From the NCBI GenBank assembly GCA_036362985.1, contig JAYGXS010000008.1:6339280-6403279 (forward strand): a stretch of DNA of 64,000 bases, written 5' to 3'. Position 1 is the first letter of the stretch; each line of letters starts with the position of its first letter. The position numbers and the translations under genes were made by a program. Positions 33,991-45,288 of the stretch are shown one piece after another. This DNA comes from Ligula intestinalis. Taxonomy: Eukaryota > Platyhelminthes > Cestoda > Diphyllobothriidea > Diphyllobothriidae. A model generated the notes under the pieces. The model did not search any database. It saw nothing but the letters and a program-made list of their open reading frames with translations, and was not told the DNA's origin.

Positions 33991-34700
33991 TGGGTGGGGG
34001 CGCAATGCGATCGGCACCTGGCGTCGGTGTCGGCCACGGAAGTGTCAATGGATCGTGCTCTATACACTATAGACAACAGTAATACATTGACAGATAGGAT
34101 GTATTAGGGATAAACACTTTACAGTCATACAAGAATATCATAATTAGAAATCTTTTTTAAAAATCACAATATACCCTTCCTTTACGTTTGTATAACCTAA
34201 AATAGGCGTAATTTGCTATCAAAGGAGTACGAAAACAAATAATGTTGTGAATGTATTATATTAAATATATTTAAAAGTATAAATGCAGTCAAATGTAATG
34301 AGCTTACTGCTAAGTAGCCCGTTTTTAACAGGATATACATCTTGTAAACGATCTGGTAGCAACTCATTAAAAATCCGGCATCCCACCTAACTAAAATAAC
34401 CTGAAATTAGGCTACACGTTAATAAATACTACAGCTCTCCTAAATGCCATTTTATGAGTGATTATCAAGCGTTCGAGAATTTCGGGATTTTTCATGAAAT
34501 ATCGGCTGAACTGTACCGAAGCCGTTGTGCCTTGAGGCTACTCTTAGTTTTCCGCCAGCAGCTACACAGTGACCAGGAAGAACAGCAGAATGACATATAC
34601 AAGGCAGCAAACGGACAACACGTCTTTATGGTAAGGACGTAACATTGCTGACCAACAAATCACGCGTTAGATCTCTTGGTGTTGCCAGTGTTGTTGAGCA
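33991..34700. other. No recognisable gene
   Basis: AT-rich with short frames. Nothing identified. Confidence 0.4.
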
Positions 34701-34709
34701 GTGATACAT

Positions 34710-36480
34710 TTTTTCCTATTCAAAATGCAGCCCTTACTCACTGAAAAAGCGCCCTTGCATTTCAAGTAAGTAGCAAGTTCTTTTACTAGGAAAAAATGCC
34801 GACCAATGTTTTCTACCAGTAGGCTAAACCTTTGATGCGTCAGTCTCATTATCAAATCAAGGCGACTGCAAAAAGCAATGCCACCTTCAACCTGCAAAAC
34901 CGTAGCGCAGCTTTAACAGGCTACCAAAATCTCATTAAGCGAGGCACATCTGCCTGCAATTTGGGCTTTCGGATGTCTCAGGCTGAAACAGTGCGTGCTG
35001 AAACTGATACTTCTGCAAAGACGTCCCATTAAGTGGTTAAAAAGTCGGATTGGTAAACAGATATTTTGGTCATTTTATTATATACAGACATAGAGAATAA
35101 AATGGTCAGTTACATGCAGTTTTTATGAGAGCTGAAGGGGGTCGGGTGTGATAAGTCATCATGGCGTTCCCTCGTCTCATGCATGTTAGAGCCAGGAGGG
35201 GCGGGAAGTTGGATTCGGCGCGTAGGGAACCTAGTAGAGATTCTGGTGGATTTTAGATGATTGCCTAGGAATTCCTACTTGGGCACTTAGCTTTTTGTTC
35301 TGTAATGGCGGGTTTCATACGAGCAGTAGAGTTGGGCAGATAAAATCAATCCATGTGTGACTAAATTAATGGCGCAAGGCGTGGCGTATGTAGCTCAACT
35401 AGTAATTCATTGGCTGCACAAAATCCTTCCCTGCTGTATGGATTCGACTCCCAGAAACGAATGTTTCACAATTTGGTCAACTGAAATTGGGATAGGTTCT
35501 GAGCATTGTTCAGAGGTCAGGTACGTGGAGTTGGGGTCGCGGTCATTAATGATTTTTCGTGTTACAAATGCAGCCCTATTTGTCTGAATAGGTTAGAGTA
35601 AAGGGATGTATCAAACTTTATAAAGGACTACCTACCCACGTTCTAACTAAAGAAGTTTCATTGCATTTTAAGAAGCAAGTTCTTTCTATTGGAAAAAATG
35701 CCAACCAATGTTTTCAAATAGTAGGCCAAACATTTGATGTTTTGTTAGCCCATCAAGGTGATTGGAAACGCAATGCCAGCTTCAGCCTGAAGAACCGTAG
35801 CACAGCTTTAACAGGCTGCCTTAATTTCATCCAGCGAGACATATCTGCTTGCAGGGACGTCTATTCTACGAGAGACCACAAGATATTTGCTAGTCGCGCT
35901 TTTGGTATTCTCTGACTGATACTGTGACCACTTAAATTAATATTGATATTTCTTTCAATTAACGATTGAAAATTCGTATTTGCTAACAATTGCTTTCGTT
36001 CATTAATGATACAGTGACAAAGAGAATAAAACGGTCAGTTGTGTGCAGTTTTTCAGAGAGAGGTAGACAGTCGGGGAGTGGATGTGATTAGTCCTCTCAG
36101 CATTCCTCGTCTCGTGCATGCTAGATTCAGGAGGTAAGGGTGAGTCGGATACGGCGCGCAGGGAACCTAATTATCGTTCTGGTGGATTCTAGATGATTAC
36201 TTAGGAAATCCTGCCTGGGCAGTCAGCTTACTGTATCCGTACTTGGTGTATTCCATATGACTGGTAAGTTGGGTAGGTAAAATCGATCCAAATGTGATTA
36301 AATTCACAGCACACGGTGAGCCTCGTAGCTCAATCGGTAGAGCGTTGGCTGCGCAAAAGCCTTCCCTGTTCTGCAGGTTCGACTCCCATCAACGAGACCG
36401 CGAAATTTTCACAATTTGGTCAACTGAAACTGGGATAAGTTTCAAGCGTTGTTCATGGGTCCTGTACGTGAAGTGCTAGT
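34710..36480 (+). repeat. Tandem duplication of a ~0.9 kb unit ending in SINE-A
   Basis: Unit 1 (34710-35545) and unit 2 (35560-36480) share two parts in the same order: a 250-base block (GAAAAAATGCC.ACCAATGTTTTC, AACCGTAGC.CAGCTTTAACAGGCT) and then a SINE-A copy with its long body. The unit 2 head is better kept: box A CGTAGCTCAATCGGTAGAGCG, box B GGTTCGACTCC (36377-36387), and six of seven acceptor pairs. Confidence 0.78.
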
Positions 36481-36489
36481 GACTGTAAC

Positions 36490-36985
36490 TTGCACAGAGT
36501 GAACGATTGTCACTAGGGAGCAGGGGCGATATGCGATTCCAACCGGACTTTGACGTCGTGCCAGCATTTTATGACATCACCACTGAATTCGCCAGCCGTA
36601 TAGCCTCAACTGTTGCCAGCACATGTTCGCGTAGGCACTTGAAGGAGTTAGGTCTTGTCCGGTCGACATCCTAAAGCAAATATGCATGCTTAAGTGTATT
36701 CCTCTCATTCGTTGTTATCCTACCCATTAGCTGAAAAAAACTAGTAACGAATATATCTCATTTAATTCCTTCGGTTATGAATGTGGTCAAAGGACTTTTA
36801 TTGTCGCGGGCTATCAGACAAAAATAGCTTCTTACCTTAGATATTAATATGTGTTATATGCCACCTACTAATAGAAAATACAGGGATGCCTGTGGGATTT
36901 AGGACCTAAGTAGGCATGAACTAATATCTGCAATTTGGTCAATTCTGTCTCCGTTCGGTTTAATGGTGAGTAGGCTTAACACCTG
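36490..36985. other. No recognisable gene
   Basis: About 500 bases between SINE-A and a PLE 3' end. Nothing identified. Confidence 0.4.
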
Positions 36986-36994
36986 TACTTTAAA

Positions 36995-37790
36995 CCCGTG
37001 GAACACCGCTGGAGTCCGCATAGCTCATCGACATCAGGCCACAATATGCCACCGTGTGATTTAATCTGAAGACAGGTTGCCGCCTACTTAGGCCTCTGCA
37101 TTTGACTACAAAATACAATGCAGCGATAGAGACTGCAGGTACGTGGGAGAAATAAGGCAAAAATTGTAAACCCACCTACACGAACACAAACAAACGGCTC
37201 GGAGACTCGACCCAAATTCATAGCTTGCAGCACACGTCGGGGAGACTGGCTACAATTTCAGTGTCCAAGGAGCGACAATGATAGGCCGGGGAACCTCAAA
37301 AGCCGAGAGACTGACGGTCAAGGCATGCCAATTCCGTCAACAGACATCAAGTCATTCCCGCAAACTACAAATTCTTACGCCATAACGAGAGTAAAATACA
37401 GAACAAAGTAAAACTGAACTTAAGAATTGCAAGCCAAAACGACCTTACGACGGACCCATCGAAGGAGAAGGCAGGATTACCGGGCACCTCTCCCGTGGAG
37501 ACAAAACGCTACGCCAATTGTTGTCAATGACCCCGGACGACCACCTGACTTCATTGATAGTCACTTACCATACGTGACTATAACTGACAGTTAATTAGCT
37601 CTTTATCCGTCTTCGTTGCTGTTTTTCACCCCTCGGCGACCTGATGCCCACCTACGTTTTTGGTTTCCGCTTCTTATCTCTGAAGATGCACCATTCTAAA
37701 AGTTTGAAAGCTTGTCATAATAAGCACTCGTGAAGCCTCCTTTCTTATTTATGCAAATACCAGGAACACGAGCGTTTTCATTCATTCTTG
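36995..37790 (+). pseudogene. Penelope-like element 3' end with ribozyme-like tail
   Basis: The forward frame reads GVRIAHRHQATICHRVI, then DYKIQCSDRDCRYVGEIRQKL, THLHEHKQTARRLDPNS and LAAHVGETGYNF. It is colinear with the PLE copies at 10.6 and 58.3 kb. Stops follow I, PT, KL and NS. After the endonuclease come a non-coding stretch shared with 58765-59020 and a hammerhead-like motif at 37680-37710. Confidence 0.8.
37680..37710 (+). ncRNA. Hammerhead-like motif of PLE tail
   Basis: CTGAAGATG, a weak hairpin, and GAAAGCTTG. The core matches CUGANGA plus GAAA, but the middle helix is poor here. Confidence 0.4.
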
Positions 37791-37849
37791 TACTTTAAAC
37801 CACTTAAGACCAGGTTTCCTATCTTGCCTTTAGTAGCCCATGTCAGGAC

Positions 37850-38460
37850 CTGTTAAGGTGTCTATGGAATCGCAAACCAAACTTTAAATTCTACGCAAAC
37901 AATGAAATTAGCGAGGGCAGAGAAGATGAATCTTTTTGGGATTCGCTGTCAGTTAAAAAAATGGACTTTTAATGACCACATACCTTAACGAACACACATA
38001 CCTCTCGGTACATGCGACAGCATGCGTGATAAGCTCTGCTCACAGACAGCAGCCTAACATACTTAGCATCAGTGCAGTTAGCATCACGCACCCCTAGGGG
38101 TGAGCACTCCACATATTATGTTGACTGAAGTGTTAGACCAACATACTTTTTGAATGAAGGTCACTCTCTCTGACAGGAATGGGACGAGACGGTGTCGGCA
38201 GATGACAACTTCCTTTGGGGTAGCGGGGGGGTTGAATATGCGATCGTAATTTGCGTGACGAGCCTAGACGAGGAGCATTTAATAGAATAAGGCAGTCCCT
38301 ATGGGGAGACAAAGGCACGATCACTCTGTTGTTTTTGTACTCCTTTGGCGCGACCGAGAAGCACGGCTCGGTTCTTAAACAAACACGCACGAGGTCACGT
38401 CAAGCACACATGCCACGGCACCAAGGCGGCACGTCATAACGCCAGGGGCGCAATCCGAAT
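37850..38460 (+). repeat. Dispersed repeat R, copy 1
   Basis: Direct repeat of 43060-43690 along about 600 bases (ACCTCTCGGTACATGCGACAGC, AGCGGGGGGGTTGAATATGC, CGACCGAGAAGCACGGCTCG). Parts recur at 47600-47800 and 48760-49010. No coding assignment. In copy 2 it leads directly into a PLE endonuclease, so it may be an upstream part of that PLE family. Confidence 0.75.
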
Positions 38461-38584
38461 CGATTAGGGCAGACGACGTGAGTGTTGACCCAACTGATCA
38501 CGAATACTACCCCATCGCCCCATCCCCCCTGTTTCCTGGCAGCTGGTCTACAAAACATGTAAAAACTTGCTGCTCCAATTTTAT

Positions 38585-38614
38585 CTGAAGATGGCCTTCA
38601 GTACGAAGTCGAAA
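38585..38614 (+). ncRNA. Hammerhead-like motif of PLE tail
   Basis: CTGAAGATG, hairpin GGCCTTC/GAAGTC, then GAAAT. No endonuclease frame remains directly upstream. Confidence 0.4.
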
Positions 38615-38734
38615 TCTGCAGCGAATACAGGTGCTGTCCCAGTGATTGCGCTATTGTCTCCTTTAGCACAATAACCTAGGTCACGCTCCTTCGCTTCTAT
38701 TCGTGAGAATACGCTACAGTTATATACGTGCGAT

Positions 38735-39840
38735 TTTCAGCTAAACGGAGAATGTCATCCAAGTAATGCGGCGTCTAAGATAATAGGCGCGGATGTTATG
38801 AGAAAATGCGCATTAACCTCAAATATATCTGATATCAAGTCAAGGAGGTTTGTAGAGAATAAGTTGCAAAGCATCCGTCGAAAAAAAATGAATGGTTGTG
38901 AATTTAAAATAATGGCTCCTCTTTTTGTGCGAAGTCGCGTCATTGTTTATGTGACCGTTATCAGGAAGAGTTTGCTGGATGCATAAATTATAATAAATAA
39001 TTAAATAATAATAATAATAATAATTGCACGACAATAATAAAGAGTTGACAAGTAGATGGCCGAGAGCATCGAGGACATAAACTGCTGAAAGAAATGCCTC
39101 TGGTCGGAGAAGGTACTTTTATGGGTAGAATTTTTTAAAATACTTCCTATTTGCCAAATAAAGTAAATTTTTGTAAAGAAGCAGAAGACACGATTTCTGG
39201 AACGGTTATTTAATTCGTCTGGGCTTTCGACTCCAGACGAGAAGCCATCGTCAGAGAAAGTGAAAAACAGCAAGAGTTAGCTACGCGTAAATGGGCGTGA
39301 GAGGGGGTTCGCACTTGTGATTGATCAATACCCACGCCAAGTCCATTCTCACGCCGCCTTATCGTGTGTCGCTTACGCGCGTCCCTGGAGTTGTGGCGTG
39401 TGACCTTGATGTGATAGCCTGCATGTTTGTATGGGAACTTGTCCGCGGTTTCTGGTCGCGAGTATGGATGGCAAAGTAACAGGGCAGTATATCCACGTGC
39501 CTGTTGATGAATTAAGGATCTGACACCAAGGCCTCCAGCAGTTCTCGACCAGTCTTATTACTGGCTCGTGTCATTATCCATGTGCCCGAGAAGTCAAATT
39601 GGTAGCCTTCTTCCAGGGTGTGGGTAGCAATCTGGAACAGTGGGTCGCCTTTCTTCACTGACCGTTTGTGCTCTGCTATTCGCGAGCTAATTCGTCGCCC
39701 GGTCTGCCCTGTATAATTGCAAGAACCATCGCGACATGACACGTGATAAACGACGCCAGACTGGGTGTGTGGGCCAGACGTGAGTAAGTGATAGGGCTAC
39801 TCGCCTGTGGTATTGTCAGAGTGCTGTTTAAAGTCACAGA
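38735..39840 (-). pseudogene. Penelope-like element, GIY-YIG and 3' region
   Basis: The minus frame is open for 76 codons (39742-39512): SCRDGSCNYTGQTGRRIS, IAEHKRSVKKGDPLFQIATH, SGTWIMTRASNKTGRELLEA. Upstream the frame is GVVYHV, completing the GIY-YIG start (GIY seen as VVY, YIG as YTG). A hammerhead-like motif lies at 39254-39222. The remaining 3' part (38735-39190) is repeated at 45785-46170. The endonuclease core looks intact, but no reverse transcriptase is attached. Confidence 0.82.
39222..39254 (-). ncRNA. Hammerhead-like motif of PLE tail, best-preserved hairpin
   Basis: Minus: CTGACGAT, a six-pair helix GGCTTC/GGAGTC with loop TCGTCT, then GAAAGCCC. It matches CUGANGA and GAAA, with one extra U before the helix. 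The outer helices are not evident. Confidence 0.45.
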
Positions 39841-40489
39841 CCTTACGCATACTTTACTTGCAATTCATTCACGCAAATCGGCAAATCACTCATAGTGAGA
39901 GAGAGGTTCCGTGTTATTCATTGCCCCGGAATATGGTCTGCTGAATCCGCTGACTTTGCGGCCATAGAAACGCTCTCTAACTCTGCCCTTTCTAGTCCAC
40001 ATGGCATCTATTCCGAAATTAGTATTCTGCCCATTCTTACGATTACTCTGTTAGCATAAGCCTAACAGATAGATAGTCCGCGCAAGCGACGCGCGCACAG
40101 CAGGCTTTCGATCGGCCACAGACAGCAAAACACAACTCGCAGTCACAGCAATCGATAATTCTAAATCTCAACGGCCGAAACCAGCCAATCAGGCCGGCAG
40201 CCAAAAGCTGATTGGCCCAATAGACCTAGCTCACCGTTTGGACCTGTAAGACACTCAATGACTTGCTCTGACTTGCTGTAGCGTGCTTGCTTCAGTAAAC
40301 TTCCTCTCTCTGGCCAACCGGTCTTCTCTCTGTCTCACTCCTCCGGGATCTTGGGTTTGGCGTTCGACTTAATTAGCAGTACCAGGCGTGGGTCATAACA
40401 CATTTAGATTAAGATATTCGACAGCGAGTTGGGTCTAGCATTGTTGACGACTAATTCAGCTACCACGGTCCGTTCATCGGCCCAAATCT

Positions 40490-40790
40490 TGGAAAAACGT
40501 TAAGGGGTAAGTCAAAATCTTGCAGCTCCTGAAGTGTTGTCTCAGGACGTACGTCACCTTTAGTGGAACAATCTCCCAGAACGTGCAAGAAACAACAATA
40601 GATTCACTGATTCCGGGACTCATAGCCAAGGCGGCAGTACAGCGATTACAGTTTTTGGTCTTCAAACTCCCTAGACCCAAATTCTGGGAGTCACTTGGAG
40701 TGACATAAACTGCAAGTTGGGATCGAGGGAACACAAGCCCAGCGCGGAAGCTAACCAGTGTCATTTCTGACTTATTTTTAGCGTCAGTGA
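40490..40790 (+). pseudogene. Penelope-like element, reverse transcriptase fragment
   Basis: The frame 40520-40708 reads LQLLKCCLRTYVTFSGTISQ, LIPGLIAKAAVQRLQFLVF and RPKFWE. It lines up with the 9.9 kb PLE (CLKTYFTFNGTI, then the MGSP region and RPKFW). The GxPMGSP motif is destroyed. The stop comes where motif C should begin. Confidence 0.75.
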
Positions 40791-40959
40791 TTGTACCAGC
40801 ACTACTATCACTCAGCTACATTGCTAGTAAGCAGCAGGTTAAATAGCAATAGCAGCCTTGCTTTTCTTAAGTCTTTCTTGACAAACGCTGAAGGTGAGTG
40901 AGGGTAGATAGCGTGGCAGTACCCGAGCAAAGTCTACTGTTAACGAATATTAAGTTACG

Positions 40960-41285
40960 TGGTGTTCTTGTCTTGCCAGGGCTGGTCCTGTCTGCATCCA
41001 GCCAGGCCTGAGAGAATTGACTGTGTGTTGTGTGCGGTGAGGACAGTTGCTTTTATATGACTGTGAAGCGAGTAAAAGTGGCTTGCTATTAGTGTTTTGC
41101 AAGTTGCCCGAGGGGATGTCGCCTGCAAAGGTCTTTGCTGCATCGGCTGAGGGGTGCTTTTAGTCAAGTGGCCCTTAGGCAGGCGCGCTTATTTGGACGC
41201 ACGTGTATACGCGGGTGTGTGTGTGTGTGAACGTATGTGCGTAAGTGAATAAGTTGAGGTCAACTGTCGAGACCGCAACGATAGT
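40960..41285 (+). repeat. Dispersed repeat, copy of the 42520 family
   Basis: Direct repeat of 42520-42840 (AAGTGGCTTGCTATT.GTGTTTTGCAAGTTGCC, GGGGATGTCGCCTGCAA). It includes a (TG)7 run near 41214. The preceding stretch 40790-40940 matches 48330-48510. Confidence 0.75.
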
Positions 41286-41329
41286 ATTGCATATCATGAC
41301 AAGGTTACGTGGATGGCTTGACGGAAACG

Positions 41330-42260
41330 TTCGTTGTTAGGGATTTGGCAGCTTTTTATAATTCGACTCATCCAATTATGAAAATTCGTGGAATCAGTGA
41401 GAGTCAAACATACACAACAGAGGAGCCTTTGCCCAGCCAACGCTCTACCAATAAGCTACGAGGCTCACCGTGCGCCGTTGATTTACCCATCTAACCTACT
41501 CCTCGTATGGAATTCACTCTTGCGGATACAGTAAGCTGACTGGCCAGGCAGGATTTCATCATCTAGGATCCACTGAATGGACTACTAGGCTAACGTTGGT
41601 TGGTGGGGGTTTGGCGCATTTCTATTGACTCAATTTTCACAATTGTATGGCCTATTTTTCCATTCTGGCGGGTTCTAGATGATTGCTTAGGAAATCCTGC
41701 CTGACAGTCAACTCACTACATCTGTACTGGTGGATTTCATGTGTGCAGTTGGCTGAACGGGCAAATCGGTCTCGTTCGGGGTTGAACCCACACAGTAGGG
41801 GAGGCTTTTGCGCAGCCAAGGCTCTACCACTGAGCTACGAGGTGCACCGTGCGCAGTGAGTTTAACCGGGCTAGGGTCAATTTGTTCTCATAGCTTTACT
41901 GCACGCATGGAATCCGCCAATACGGACGCAGTAAGCTGCCTGTCCAGGCAGGATTTTCTAAGTAGTCAACAAGGATCTACCGAACGAACTACTAGCTAAC
42001 CCTTAGTTATGGGTTTGGCAGAATTTAGTAGTAGTGATAGCCTGGTAGTCTTTCTGGGCATTCAGCTTACTGTATCCATAATGGTGGATTTCATGCGAGC
42101 AGTAGGTTGGGCAGGCAAATCGACTCAAGTGTGATCAAAATCACGCCGCGTGGTCAGCCTCGTAGCTCAATGGTCGAACGTTGGCTGCGCAAAAGCCACC
42201 CCTGCTGTGTAAGTTCGACTCCCGCCGAGACCTCTAACTTTTCATAACTAGGTCTTTTTG
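41330..42260. mobile_element. Cluster of four SINE-A pieces in alternating orientation
   Basis: Minus 41330-41600, plus body only 41640-41760, minus 41765-42000, plus 42040-42260. Heads with GCCTCGTAGCTCA and TTCGACTCC are visible in the last. Adjacent opposite copies form inverted repeats that could fold in RNA or provoke rearrangement. Confidence 0.72.
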
Positions 42261-42519
42261 TGCAAATACAGCATCGTATTGAGCGCGTCCTTACACTACG
42301 GGCTGATGAACTTTACAGTCCGCCTACGTGACTTTGGGAATTAAGTTATAGTGTCACCCTTCGCCCTACAAGACGCGTTTTGCTTTGTATTTTTTTCGCC
42401 TCTGCAAAGCCACAGATTTTTGTTGTTGCTTTTGTTAACAAAAGCACCATGAATGCCTCGTTTTGTAATGCGACTGTACACGCAAAAACTCTGATATGCG
42501 TTTCGGGTGGCAGTGGCCA

Positions 42520-42840
42520 CTGGCGAAGCCAGGTCTGGTGTTGACTACGTCCAGTCATGCCCGAGAGAATTGACTGGGTGTCGTGTGGGGTGATGACAGT
42601 TGTTTTTATATGACTCTGAAGCGAGTTCAAGTGGCTTGCTATTGGTGTTTTGCAAGTTGCCTGAGGGGATGTCGCCTGCAACGGTCTTTGCTGCATCGGC
42701 CAATGGGTGTCTTTATGAAGTGTCTCTTAGGCAGGTTTGTTTATTTGGACTTACGTGTATACGTGGGCTTTTGCGCACGTGTGTACGGACTGAGAAAGCT
42801 GAGGTCAGCTGTCGGGTCCGCCGGCACGCCGAAGAACAGG
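42520..42840 (+). repeat. Dispersed repeat, partner of 40960-41285
   Basis: High similarity over 320 bases; no coding content. The SINE-A cluster lies between the two copies. Confidence 0.75.
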
Positions 42841-43059
42841 GGACGTTGACGCAGCTGTTATCGGTTTGGCAGAAGCAGTTAAGAGGTCAAGCCTCGGAGG
42901 CTGGGGACCAGTGAAAGAAAACATCGGAACAGTTCCTTGTGACGACACGTCTTTGGGGCAGCCAGCCTTGAAGAACGAAGGGAGAGAAGTCATTGTGGCT
43001 GTCCGCCACAGCTCCTCGCCAGGCACAGGACGAAGTGAATGTCAGGAACTGGTAAGGCG

Positions 43060-43690
43060 TCTTCGGAATTGCAAACCCTACTTCAAATTCTACGCTAAAA
43101 ATGATTCTAGCGACGGCTGAGAAGATGAATCCTTGTGGGATGAACTGTCAGTTAAAAATAACAGACAATGGAATGTTAATGACTACGTAACTCAATGACC
43201 ACGCATACATACCTCTCGGTACATGCGACAGCATGTATGATAAGCCGTGCTTACAGGCTACGGCCTAACAGACTTGGCACCAATGCAGACAGCGTCACAC
43301 ATCCGGAGAGGTCAGTACTCCACATATTATATTGGCTGAATCGTTAGACCGACATGCTTGTTGAGTGAAGGTCACTCTATCTGATAGTCACATGATGAGA
43401 CAGTGTTGGCGCATGATAACTTCCTTTGGAGTAGCGGGGGGGTTGAATATGCGATCGTAATTGGCGCAACGATCCTAGACGAGGAGCATTAAATAGAATA
43501 AGGCATTCCAAAGGACACAAAGGCATGATCACTGGAGACAGCACTTCTATTAGCTCTGTTGTTTACCTCTCCGGCGGCGCGACCAAGAAGCACGGCTCGG
43601 TTCTCCAACAAACACGCATGCTGTCACGTCAAGGACACAGGCCACGGTGCCAAAGTGGCACGTCATAACGCCAGGGGTGCAATCCAAGGT
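43060..43690 (+). repeat. Dispersed repeat R, copy 2
   Basis: See 37850-38460. Here the repeat continues without a gap into the PLE endonuclease at 43700. Confidence 0.75.
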
Positions 43691-43699
43691 AAAGACGGA

Positions 43700-44060
43700 A
43701 TCCCGTTGAAAGCCACATACATGTGTATTTACTCTTTCCCTTTCTCCTGTGGAGCAGGATACAAAGGCCGAACAACGAGGCACTTGGAAAAGAGGGTACG
43801 TGTGCACAGACCGGCCTGGTTAAGTTAAGGTGATACTAGATCGATCTCGAGTTCTATTTTCGCGCATCTTGTCAATACGAATAATCGAGTCGATACTAAC
43901 GAAGCCTTCCAAGTTGTCTACCGGACCCCAGCCACCTATTTCAAGGACCTACGCCAACACATGCTTGCAGCAGCCGAAGCAGTGGCTATATGGCTAGCTA
44001 ATCCGTTGCTGTGATGTCAGAAGAAGCTGTCAGAAGCCCTTGCACTTCCGTGGCCGACCA
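43700..44060 (+). pseudogene. Second-lineage Penelope-like GIY-YIG C-terminus
   Basis: The frame reads CIYSFPFSCGAGYKGRTTRHLEKRV and PAWLS, then after a stop NNRVDTNEAFQVVYRTPA and LRQHMLAAAEAVAIWLANPLL. This is a GIY-YIG domain of a different subfamily from the others here (RTTRRLEKRI type, with AAEAVAI in the tail). The GIY position is IYS and the YIG position YKG, so the fold signature is eroded. Confidence 0.68.
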
Positions 44061-44299
44061 CGATGCCAGATGGTGACCGCATTTTGCCCCCACCCCCCAG
44101 TGACATTCGTTCGCTGCGCGCAAACAACAGCAAGTATCCCTCCATGTATTTGCCTTCTGATCAACCTCCACAACCTAACCCAATTACCTCCCATACCCCT
44201 ACCCCCTCCCTCGAAGGAAGAACCACTGCACGCCGACCTCGTCATGCGGGCAACGCGTAAACGATGAATTGTATTTAGAATGCACGATTTAACCCTCTC

Positions 44300-44600
44300 C
44301 AACTGCACAGTTTTAGTCATAGGAGGATTCTGGCTCAGACGAAGCACCGTGATATAGCTATTTCGGGCCCTCATCAGCCACGGGTAGCCAACTCTAGTGT
44401 AGCAGCTGAAATTGCCGCCGCACCCAAGTTTCGAATTTGCGCCTCGCTGGTCAGGGGCAGACGTCCTAAACATTGAGCCATCGAGGTCGATGTCTAGCCG
44501 GTTGTAGATCGGGAGCATATATTATTTGTTTGTGCACCGATCTATTCCTCAGGATGCGCCAATCCTGGGAAATGCTTTTGCGAGTCGTATAAGCACTATC
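44300..44600 (-). mobile_element. tRNA-like/hammerhead element, left arm of an inverted pair
   Basis: Reading minus from 44600: a segment (GGCGCATCCTGAGGAATAG), then a tRNA-like head (GATGGCTCAATG.TTAGGACG, CGAAACTTGGG), then a hammerhead with a collapsed stem II. The same segment lies after, not before, the ribozyme in the right arm. That order is what a tandem multimer would give. Confidence 0.7.
44347..44383 (-). ncRNA. Hammerhead ribozyme with deleted stem II loop
   Basis: CCGTGG, CTGATGA, then only GGGCCC, GAAA, ATAGCTAT, and TCACGG. Relative to 45413-45456 the loop and part of the helix are gone, leaving no room for a hairpin. Probably inactive. Confidence 0.6.
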
Positions 44601-44609
44601 CTCATCTTT

Positions 44610-45280
44610 TCTGGCAGCTTTCTCCACGATCCCGAGAAAGGACCATCGGGAATTTAGGATCCCTTTTTGAAACTACCTTCGTCTACCTCGTGTCCCCCGG
44701 AATCAGGAAGCAGTCTTGACGGCTCTCTTTTCGCTGGTCATCAACCATCATCAGGGCCTTATATTTGGTGACATCTCAGACATCCCCAACGATGGTCTTG
44801 TAGATTTGACGGACTTTTGGATCTCATACGGCGGTGCCCATCAAGATCAGAAACTGGTGGGTTCCCTATGTTCCATTATGCTGCACCGGTTTGGGAACCC
44901 GAGTGTAGTGCCGGGAACCCGTCTATACCAGTAGTGTTTCGTTAATACCTATTGTTCTGCACCACGCTCAGCTTCGACTGAGTTTGCTTCCGAGCCCCCC
45001 TTACTAACAGAGGCAGTGGGTACCAGAATAAATATTCAGAATCTAGATAACGATGTGGCTCATCTGTGTGTGCCCTTGAATTTCACCTTCCACAGGACAC
45101 TGCTATATTCTTTTTTTTCGAATCTAACAAATTCGCTTCTAAACAGTTATACTTCTCTTATATCTATAGACTACGGATACTGTTTGTTAAACCAATTATT
45201 TCCAGTACTTCGTGTGATAGAATTTTTGGTTTATTGATGAGGCTCATTGGGCCTGAAATATACAACTTATTATGATTATT
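44610..45280. other. Spacer between the inverted tRNA/hammerhead copies
   Basis: A 72-codon plus frame (44716-44934) has no motif I recognise. Nothing else seen. Confidence 0.4.
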
Positions 45281-45288
45281 ATTATTGT

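Noticed and set aside
36180..36215. Hammerhead in SINE-A (CTAGATGATTACTTAGGAAATCC)
   Set aside because: Two extra bases in the first core half and no stem II pairing in any copy; only the flanking GGATT/AATCC can pair.
36319..36398. A functional tRNA gene (GCCTCG acceptor, boxes A and B)
   Set aside because: The T-stem has mismatches, position 33 is not T, the variable region has extra bases, and the same sequence recurs inside a larger repeat. It is a SINE-A head.
44030..44518. 162-codon minus-strand frame
   Set aside because: It is antisense to PLE and tRNA-like repeat sequence and has no family motif.
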